From Sabellastarte sp. h YS-2021 (lineage: Eukaryota; Annelida; Polychaeta; Sabellida; Sabellidae), in assembly GCA_964017235.1 (NCBI GenBank), contig OZ024930.1, forward strand, positions 25,920,614-25,984,613: a stretch of DNA of 64,000 nt, given 5' to 3'. Of this stretch, positions 55,958 to 64,000 are shown one piece after another. The notes under the pieces were generated by a model. It was not told the DNA's origin, did no database searches, and saw only the letters and a program-made list of their open reading frames with translations. Position numbers and translations under genes: made by a program. Each line of letters opens with the position of its first letter. Positions within the stretch are counted from its first letter, which is position 1.

Positions 55958-56274
55958 GTGTTTTTATTTTACAAAGGTTGTCCGTTATCGACGGTAAAAT
56001 AAAGTCAATATTAATGGTATTCACAATATATTCTAAACTTTTTAGTTTTTATATTGTCCTCTGTAAAATGATAATTTAGCAAATAAACGGAATAATTGTT
56101 GCAATTATATCATAAAAATTCAAATAACATTCTTTCTTGAATGTGTGGACATAAAATTATTTTCGTTGACTATTACATCATTAAATTTTAAAGTTGGTTT
56201 TGAAGACTGTTTCTTCCATTTTGTGTCAAGACGAAGCACGTGATTTTATGTTAATGAGCATGGGCATGGTTTAT
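55958..56274. other. Spacer with a TTTATTTTAC/GTAAAATAAA inverted pair
   Basis: The pair flanks GGTTGTCCGTTATCGACG near 55965-56005, which resembles the pogo-like end motif. Otherwise unassigned. Confidence 0.35.
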
Positions 56275-58300
56275 TATATCCCCAGACGAAAGTCGGGGAT
56301 ATATTGGATTCAGGTCCGTCGCGCCGCCGCCGCCGTAGCCGTAGAAATTTCCTTGTGGACGCGATAACTCAAAAACAAATTAATATTTTTTTTTCAAACT
56401 TGGTACACATGTTAAGGGTGCCCAAAGGAAGATCCCTATTTTAAGGTGACCTTAAACTCCCAGTAAAAAAGAACTTATGGCCACCTTAAGGTCAGAAATT
56501 GGACTTTTGGCCACTTAGAGCCCTGTAGGTCACAAACTATGATGCTCAGCTGGCTGAAATTTTACCTGACAACACATTAATATGTTCTTAGTACATGTGC
56601 CGAAAATCATGACTTTAAGTTGAGGAGAAAATTGTGTTTGAGGCCCATAAATACCCCCACTTAGGGATTTTTTGCTATACTTTTCACATATTTTGCCCTA
56701 TAATTTGGAAGTGATAATTCTGATGAGTCTCAAACTGCGCTAGGTATAACTTTGATATGTAATCCTTGTCTGTAGAAAATTTTAGGGCTGTAGGTTTACC
56801 CAAAGGGGTCGACTTAAGGTCTCAAAAGTGCCCACAGAGACCCAATTTATGCACTTTTTGCCACTTTCAAGCACTGTAGCTTTCAAACTATGTCTCTCAT
56901 CTAAGTTAAATATCATCTGGGAATATATCTATGTGTTTTCTTATATGTGCCCCAACATTTAGGCCTTTAATACACAGTTAACCTGTGTATCAGGACCATA
57001 AACACCCACCCGAGTGACCCTTATAAGACTTTTTTCACATCTTTTTCCCTGTAACTTGGAAATGGTAAGTCTGAGAAGTTTCAAACTGTATTAGATATAT
57101 ATTCTGTGTGTAATCTTAGTATGTAACAGATTTTAAGTCTGAAGCTTTAATTTTGAAGGTCAAATTGAGGTCTCTAAAAGGCTCCCAAAGACCCAATATT
57201 TGGACTTTTTGCTACTTTTAAGCCCTGTGACTGTCAAACTATGTGACTGATAGAGCTCAAATCCTATCTGAGAAGATATTAGTATGTTATTTTTATATGT
57301 GCCAAAAATTAAGGCTTTAAGAAGACATTTAACCTGTGTATGAGGACCATAAATCCCCACCCGAGTGGCCATTTTTAGACATTTTTCACATATTTTTCCC
57401 TGTAACTTGGAAATGGTAAGTCTAAGAAGTTTCAAACTGTATTAGATGCATATTCTATGTGTAATCTTAGTATGTGACAAATTTTAAGTCTGAAGCTTTA
57501 ATTTGAAAGCCACATTTAGGTCTCTAGAAGGCCCCATAAAGACCCAGTATTTGGACTTTTTGCCAATTTTAAGGCCTGTGACTGTTAAACTATGTGACTG
57601 ATAGAGCTGAAATCTCATCTGGGAATACATTATTATGTTCTTTTTACATGTGCCAAAAATCAAGGCTTCAAGTAGACATTTAACCTGTGTATGAGGATCT
57701 TAAACACCCACCTGAGTGACCCTTTTAAGACATTTTTCACATATTTTGCTCTGTAACTTGGAAATGGTAAGTCTGAGAAGTTTCAAACTTTATAGATACA
57801 TATTCTATGTGTAATCTTAGTATGTAACAAATTTTAAGTCTGAAGCTTTAATTTGAAAGCCACATCGAGATCTCTAAAAGGCCCACAGAGACCCAATATT
57901 TGGACTTTTTACCACCTTTAAGACCTGTGACTGTTAAACTATGTGATTGATGGAGCTGAAATCCCATCTGGGAATGCATTATTATGTCCTTTTTACATAT
58001 GCCGAAAATCAAGGTTTTTAGTAGACATTTAACCTGTGTATGAGGGCCATAGACACTCGCCCAAGTGCCTTTTTGGACATTTTCCGTATTTTGCCCTGTT
58101 ATTTGGAAATGCTTAGTGTGACAAGTCTTAAACTGTATTATATATAATTTTTGTTTGTTATGTATGTCCCCCAAAAAGTTTCAGATCTGTAGTTTAATTG
58201 CTAAGGTCTCTTTAACAATTGTAAAATGCCCACAGAAACCCAATTTATGGACATTATGCCACTTTAAAGCCCAGTAACTGTCAAACTATGTGGGTTATAG
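56275..58300 (-). mobile_element. Tandem-repeat element with terminal hairpin (365-bp unit)
   Basis: Hairpin TATATCCCC-A-GAC / GTC-GGGGATATA at 56275-56303, then a GTCCGTCGCGCCGCCGCC block, then about five units of roughly 365 bp marked by 'ggactttttgccac', 'aaccatgtgactgat'-like text, 'aacctgtgtatgagg' and 'aacttggaaatggtaagtct'. Outside the hairpin the inverted flank reads ATAATAA. A decayed relative is at 17385-17895. Confidence 0.82.
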
Positions 58301-59095
58301 AGCTGAAATCTTTGAATTTTTAAAAGGAAATGCCTGTCTATTTAAATTTTGAATATTAATAATGTTATGGCTATCTTAGTCTTTTAAGAACTTATTGTTG
58401 TGTGTTATACCTCTGCTTGCTGAGTTTTTAACTTTTTAAAATGAAACTGGTTAAACATATTCAAGTAGACAAAATGGACACTTTAAGTGAGCTTTAAGTC
58501 CCAATAATAATGAAATTATATCCTTATGTAGTAAAACTAGGGGATTTTTAACCCTCAACTAGCCCAGTTTTATTCAACTTGCCTCAGTTAATTTTGGCAC
58601 AGCTCCTACAGTTATGAACTCATTTCAGTTGATAATCACATACTTAAAATTCTCAATTGTTTTTCTATTTGAGTACCCCTTTTATATAGATTGTTTGTTT
58701 ACCATTTATGCTGTAGCACTCCATCTCTTTGTAGTCCCAACCCACATCCCCCACCCGGATTCCCCCCACCCACCTCTGGGACCTCCAGCTATACTGAGTG
58801 ACACTAAATAAACAAAGGTATTTAATGATATCAGATGAGAAACAAAGAACTCAATGGGGTTGCAGATCTTGTGTAATAGTGAGAGAGGTGTGGAGAAGGG
58901 GAGAGGGGTGGGGGTGGGAGGTGGTGGGCTTCATTACATATAACACAAAGGGGAGTCAGAACTGAGATTGTGTCACATATTTAGGTTGCATATATATGGA
59001 CCACATATATAGGTATAGAGGAAATGAATAACTGAAAACAATTTGCAAATTCTAAAAATAATATAATAAAATAATAATATAAATAATTTTTTTTT
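58301..59095. other. Unassigned spacer
   Basis: C-rich and G-rich patches near 58740-58790 and 58880-58925. 'gacactaaataaacaaagg' near 58800 looks like a SINE tail but no tRNA-like head precedes it. Confidence 0.35.
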
Positions 59096-59345
59096 AAATA
59101 ATATTTTATTTGTGAACAAATATAGAAACAGATATGCGCTTTTGGGATTATGAATTTTAGAATGGACATTGAATCATCAATCATTTAAATACTTTGAAGG
59201 AAGATTGAAAAGTATGATGAGTTAAAAATAATATTTTGTCAACAAATATAGAAACAGATATGCTCTTTTGGGATTATTATTTTAGAATGGACATTCAATC
59301 ATCAATCATTTAAATACTTTGAAAATAGGTTTAGAGTTATCATTG
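59096..59345. repeat. ~125-bp direct duplication
   Basis: 'caaatatagaaacagatatg', 'cttttgggattat', 'ttagaatggacatt' and 'aatcatcaatcatttaaata' occur in the same order at about 59115-59205 and 59240-59320. Confidence 0.8.
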
Positions 59346-60077
59346 CAGGAAGATTGAAAATATAATTTGAGTTATGTATTCGGCGTCTGGGGATACACCA
59401 TCTTCCTTGGGAAGATATAAACAGAGTAGATTGATGTGCTGAAGTTCATATAATAATGGGTAATTATGTTTTAAAAAATTCCCGATCAAAACCTGTGGCG
59501 TGAGTGATGACCTGTCTGGGGATATGTTGGCGCCGAGTTGGCCCAATCTAGTTTTATTATAGCATCCAAAAATCAAAATATTTTATTGCACGTTTTTCTT
59601 ATATTTGCTTCTGAACTAAAGCATGCTGTCAGTGAAAAAAATTTGAGATAAAGGTTAATAATTTAAAAAATATGGCATTTTATTTTTAAAAATAAAATCT
59701 TATAAATCTATTTGTCTTTTACAAAATATGTTATAACAGTATTTTAACGGGATGAAATTTGCATATTTCACGGAAATTTATGAGTGTTACCAGTGACAAC
59801 CATATTTTATTTTGCTTTGAACATTCATATAATATTTCACCTAACAAAATCGGGATTTTACTGCACCATGTAATAGAAACTTTATTTTATAAAATTCAAA
59901 ACAATATTTGAATTTAATATCTTGTAATATATTTTAAAATAAGGTCATTATATTTATTTATATCATTTTTTACTGACAATAAAAGCACGTGTACAGAACT
60001 ACAATGTATTAATGCGCAGCCATCGATAATGGACGACACAACGATACTGCAGTATGGTGATCCATGGATTACATGGG
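59346..60077. other. Unassigned spacer
   Basis: Nothing recognised beyond two 'gtctggggata' words. Confidence 0.35.
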
Positions 60078-60079
60078 TA

Positions 60080-60313
60080 CACCGGTGGACACAAAGATAA
60101 AGGGACACGAAGATAAATGGTCTTGAGAGTTTGGCTTATCTTAGTGGATTAAATAATTAAATTTCACAAAATAAATAACAAATGTCTTGATAAGCTTAAT
60201 TTAAGCATATTCTGTAACTTAGTTCATGCAATTTTGTTGCTTAGACTACTTTTATTTGAACAATTCTGATGACTGTTTATCTTTGTGTCCGTTTATCTTT
60301 GTGTCCTTCCATG
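60080..60313. mobile_element. TA-type inverted-repeat element, GGACACAAAGATAAA family
   Basis: GTGGACACAAAGATAAAG then GGACACGAAGATAAATGG at the left, with the inverted pair (ATAAAC in place of ATAAAG/ATAAAT) at the right. TA at 60078-60079 and 60314-60315; the latter is also the end of the next element. 234 bp, non-coding. Confidence 0.88.
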
Positions 60314-60315
60314 TA

Positions 60316-61837
60316 CTGCTTCACGCCTTAACTTGGCACACCTTGGACACAAAAAGCTTATTTTTGATTGTTTTGGGTGTAGTTTTGTGGATTTCTTTTT
60401 ATTAAAATATGTATTGACATAAGCGCAAATTATAAAAGCATTTTACTCACATAAAATCAAAATAATAAACCTTTTACACTCGTTTCTAATGAGCGATAAT
60501 ATAATTTCTACATGAAATCAGCGCCCCAAATTGGCACAATTTGCATATGGAAATTGCCGATGATATTTAAATTATTTCTGTTGTCACTTCCACTTCCTTA
60601 TTTGTTACGGAGTGGTTATTTACACAACCGCTGTGTACGCTAGTTGTGATATTGGTCTAGCATACCCAACGGCTGTTTATACAAGATCTATATTATCGAT
60701 AGCGTACCCAACGGCTATGTATACAAGATCACTGCCAGTGTACCCAAATTTTAATCACTTCTTCCTTACCTCAATTTCTGGCATGTCCTTTGAACTTGTC
60801 AAAATTAACAATAACCAAGTTATTCTGATGTTTCACAGTGCAAACCCATGCTAAGCTGAATAATTTTAATACAGAGAGTTATCCTTGGCCCATTTGTGAC
60901 TACTCAAAAAATTCCTTAAAAACTAATTGCTTCACAGTGCCTTGGATGCAGACCTGTTGAGTGTGTTGTAAAAGGTACTGATGTTGAGTGCACAACCATT
61001 GAGCGCATACTGACTTGGGTAATGAGAAATAGGGTAGGCTGTAAAAAATTGGGAGTTGTTGGCAACACTAGCAGCGATATAGATCTTGTGTGCACAACCA
61101 CTGGGTACAGTAGACCAATATCACTGCCAGTGTACACAACCGCTGGGTACGCTAGTAGTGATATGGGTCTTGTGTACACAGCCACAGGGTATGTCAACAA
61201 TGATATTAATCTTGGGTGCACAATCATTGGGAACACAGAGTTTACAGCCTTGGGTACAGGGTATTTGGGTATGCCAGTAGCCCAGTACCTTACACAGCTT
61301 ATGGGTACACAAAAAAACAAAACAATGATATAAATCTAGGGTACATAACCATTGGGAAAATAGAACTTAGTGCTTTAACTGGATACAGGATAGTTGGGTA
61401 TGCCGTTAGTATACATACACAGCAGTTGGGTACACTAGCAGTGAAATACATCTTGCCTACACAACTGCTGGGTTCACTAACAGTGATATTGATCTAGGGT
61501 GCATCACCATTGGGAACATAAGTTCACTAATTTGAGTGCAGGATAGTTGGGGATGCCATTAGTGTATGTACACAGCTGTTGGGTATGCTAACAGTGAAAT
61601 AGATCTTGCATACACAACCGTTGGGTACGCTAGCAGTGAAATAGATCTAGCGTACACAACCGTTGGGTACGCTAGCAGTGAAACTGATCTAGCGTACACA
61701 GCCATTGGGTAAATATCCTCTACCATTTGTTAAGCGAAAATGCGCGAGTGTGGGCGATAAAATACAAGTGTTACTTAATATTTTAACTTCCGTTTTGTGC
61801 CAATTTAAGGATTGTGCCATTATATGGTGCCAAGCAG
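60316..61837 (-). mobile_element. GGCACAA-family inverted-repeat element, copy 2, split by one insertion
   Basis: Inverted relative of 31859-33776. Ends: (TA)CTGCTTCACGCCTTAACTTG at 60316 and, inverted, TACTGCTTGGCACCATATAA at 61837, TA at 60314-60315 and 61838-61839. Uninterrupted where copy 1 has its LINE; interrupted at 60619-61713 where copy 1 is intact. Confidence 0.8.
60619..61713. mobile_element. TA-type element of repeated CCCAACGGYTGTGTACGCTAG motifs
   Basis: Left end TATTTACACAACCGCTGTG and inverted right end TATTTACCCAATGGCTGTG, TA at 60617-60618 and 61714-61715. The motif pair GTACGCTAG...CTAGCGTAC is repeated at both ends, and degenerate 40-60-bp copies ('gggtacactagcagtgatat') fill much of the interior. 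Open frames inside follow the repeat and are not taken as genes. Confidence 0.8.
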
Positions 61838-61839
61838 TA

Positions 61840-62130
61840 TCATATTAATGTTAGACTTCATTAATGTTAGACATTGATACAAAACAGGTAGCTAAACCCA
61901 TTTTATGCGATACATATACACTGATACATATAAACCAGAGTTCAGTTATTGTATTTCTTAATAATTTAATTAAATTACATAAAATAATACAATATAATGA
62001 CCACTTGTCTAACATTATTGACACCCATGTACCTGACATTTCGACCTTCGACCCTCTTTTTTTTCAGATGTCACACAGAGTTCTGTCTCCTCACTTTTTC
62101 AAATTTGTATATTTTATTTTATACAGTTGT
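61840..62130. other. Unassigned spacer
   Basis: No feature recognised. Confidence 0.35.
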
Positions 62131-62133
62131 AAT

Positions 62134-63735
62134 TAAGCATCCCTGAAAGGGCGCTTATTTGGTTTTGCGTCAGTTTCCTCGCCGCCGCATTATGGTCTCC
62201 CTTGAATATCTCCCTTATTATTGCAAGCTTTTTAACCATATTTGGCAGTTATATACCTTAGGTGTGGGAAAATTTTTCCACATGCTTACATTTGACTTTT
62301 GATCATTATCAAGGTCACATGATCCAAAAAATAGTTTTTTCGGGTACACCCGCCCGTCATCGCAGTTCAGGAAAATCTACTGACCGCAGAGGCTTGTAAC
62401 TTCAAACACATGTTTAACTATCAAAAACATGAGCTGATTAGATTTTGGGAGCAATCCGATGAAAATTGACCGATTTATGAGTGATTTTCTCACAGGTACC
62501 AATCAGAAAGCTTAAAATTCATGTGAACCCCCCTATTATCTTCTTAAGTATTGCATTTAGAGCCATAAAATGTATTGGGAGGTAGTAGGAAACCATATGT
62601 GGAGAGTATAGAAAGCAAGTCAAATTTTCCCCCCGACCCCCCTGTAGGGGTCAAACTGGGGTCATAAAATAGCCAATTTCATCTTTTCCCCTTATATCTC
62701 CTTTATTCTTGCTTCTAGAGCTTGAGAATGTATTAAGAGGTATTGGGAAACCATATGTGAAGAGTCTAGATAGCCAGTCATATTTATCCCCAAACCCTCC
62801 CTTATGGGTCAAACTGGGGTCATAAAATAGCCGATTTTGTGTTTTTGCCTTTTATCGCCTTTATTCTTGCTTTTAGAGCTTTAGAATGTATTAAGAGGTA
62901 TTGGGAAACCATATGTGAAGAGTCTAGATAGCTGGTCAGATTTACCCCGGACCCTCCCTTATGGGTCAAACTGGGGTCATAAAATAGCCGATTTTGTGTT
63001 TTTGCCTTATATCTCCTTTATTCTTGCTTTTACAGTTTTAGAATGTATTAAGAAGTATTGGGAAACCTTATGTGATGAGTCTAGATAGCCAGTCAGATTT
63101 ACCCCCGCATCCCCCCTTATGGGTCAAACTGGGGTCATAAAATAGTCGATTATGTGTTTTTGCCTTTTATCTCCTTTATTCTTGCTTTTAGAGCTTTAGA
63201 ATGTATTAAGAGGTATTGGGAAACCATATGTGAAGAGTCTAGATAGCTGGTCAGATTTACCCCCGGACCCCCCTTATGGGTCAAACTGGGGTCATAAAAT
63301 AGCCGATTTTGTGTTTTTGCCTCTTATCTCCTTTATTCTTGCTTTTAGAGTTTTAGAATGTATTAAGAGGTATTGGGAAACCTTATGTGAAGAGTCTAGA
63401 TAGCTGGTCAGATTTACCCCCGGATCCCCCCCTTATGGGTCAAACTGGGGTCATAAAATAGCCGATTTTGTGTTTTTGCCTTTTATCTCTTTTAGAGTTT
63501 TAGAATGTATTGAGAGGTGTTGGGAAACCTTATGTGAAGAGTCTAGATAGTTGGTCAGATTTACCCCCTGCCCCCCCACCCCTTTTATGGACCAAACTGG
63601 ATTCATCAAATAGCCGATTTTGTGTTTTTGCCTTATATCTATTTTATTCTTGCTTTTAGAGATTTACAATGTATTCAGAGGTATTGGGAAACCTTATGTG
63701 AAGAGTCTAGATAGCTGGTCAGATTTACCAGATAG
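62134..63735 (-). mobile_element. Tandem-repeat element, 158-bp unit, with imperfect end hairpin
   Basis: TAAGC-A-TCCCT / AGGG-C-GCTTA (62134-62157) and CCTCGCCGCCGCATTATGG precede a lead-in (62200-62520) and about seven to eight units. Units share 'gggtcaaactggggtcataa', 'aatagccgattttgtg', 'tttattcttgcttttagag', 'ttgggaaacc' and 'gaagagtctagatag'. Period about 158 bp (for example 62817, 62973, 63131, 63289, 63448). Confidence 0.85.
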
Positions 63736-63794
63736 ATGTGTTCAAAGCATTGTGTCATAAACTTCTTGCCTTTCTAAAGGCTCACATTTTACTA

Positions 63795-64000
63795 TGCCTT
63801 TTTACCCCACAGCCCTTAAGGGCTGTTGGGGTATTGTTTTCACCCATGGTGTCCGGATGGGCGGGCGGCGGGAAATAGTTTGTCCGGGCTGTATCTCAGA
63901 AGCCGTAAGGTGTAGGAAGTTCATACTTGGCAGGGACATTGGTTAGGGGGTGTAGGTGTGCAACGTCATGGTCTGACCTTGATTTGACCTTTGACCTTGC
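63795..64000 (-). mobile_element. GGTCA-repeat element, inverted, running out of the window
   Basis: The terminal hairpin CAGCCCTTAAGGGCTG (about 63810-63825) is followed by CACCCATGGTGTCCGGATGG and the first inverted unit (GTAAGGTGTAGGAAG...GGTCTGACCTTGATTTGACC). The hairpin end faces left. Confidence 0.9.

Noticed and set aside
58614..58811. SINE-like tail (CTAAATAAACAAAGG)
   Set aside because: No A/B boxes upstream and no target duplication.
61022..61333. Gly/Thr-rich open frames (about 100 residues) near 61 kb
   Set aside because: They are translations of the degenerate internal repeat of the 60.6-61.7 kb inverted-repeat element.

Overview
This is an animal genome window, AT-rich and dominated by repeats, most likely from a mollusc or a similar marine invertebrate. 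The evidence is a four-exon metazoan splicing-factor gene with GT-AG introns, a tRNA-headed SINE ending in an (AAATA)n tail, a DIRS-type tyrosine-recombinase retrotransposon, 5'-truncated LINEs with target-site duplications (TSDs), hAT-type and TA-targeting short inverted-repeat elements, and many families of 'hairpin end plus tandem repeat' elements. The species assignment is inference. There are no bacterial operons, CRISPR arrays or viral genes.

One host gene is complete: TXNL4B (Dim1-like thioredoxin-fold splicing protein) on the minus strand, four coding exons between 25051 and 12615, encoding 151 residues without a break. Its first intron (16062-24913) holds a 6.2 kb degenerate DIRS retrotransposon in antisense orientation, a minisatellite and two hairpin/tandem-repeat elements. 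Intron 2 holds a long fold-back element and a GGTCA-repeat element. A second gene-like stretch (about 39.64-41.95 kb, plus strand) is a broken coiled-coil reading frame. A 421-bp hAT-type element with an 8-bp TSD sits inside it.

Layout: 1-9.6 kb, two elements made of about 750-bp tandem units with a shared tail and perfect terminal hairpin, separated by small inverted-repeat elements. 9.8-12.4 kb, GGTCA-repeat elements. 12.6-25.05 kb, TXNL4B and its intronic repeats. 25.3-26.6 kb, nested hAT-like and TA-type elements. 27.1-28.8 kb, another GGTCA element. 30.3-35.5 kb, a dense nest of two LINE fragments and at least six inverted-repeat elements. 35.15-36.4 kb, an inverted pair of tRNA-like sequences whose halves are in permuted order. 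39.6-42 kb, the coiled-coil pseudogene. 43.1-44.7 kb, a SINE pair and a GGTCA element. 48.0-48.9 kb, two inverted-repeat elements. 49.4-55.5 kb, a pogo-like element swollen by satellite arrays. 56.3-58.3 kb, a 365-bp tandem array with hairpin end. 60-61.8 kb, nested TA-type elements. 62.1-63.7 kb, a 158-bp tandem array. 63.8 kb to the end, an inverted GGTCA element.

Two cross-cutting patterns stand out. First, a dozen inverted-repeat families here have different sequences but the same plan: mostly TA target duplications, and ends carrying a 12-20 bp motif repeated two or more times in the same direction. Many of these motifs resemble CCAATTnnCGCC, and several ends share TACTGCT. Second, the unrelated tandem-array families end in a hairpin, in four cases followed directly by ATAATA(A), suggesting one mobilising machinery (probably Helentron-like) acting on unrelated satellites.
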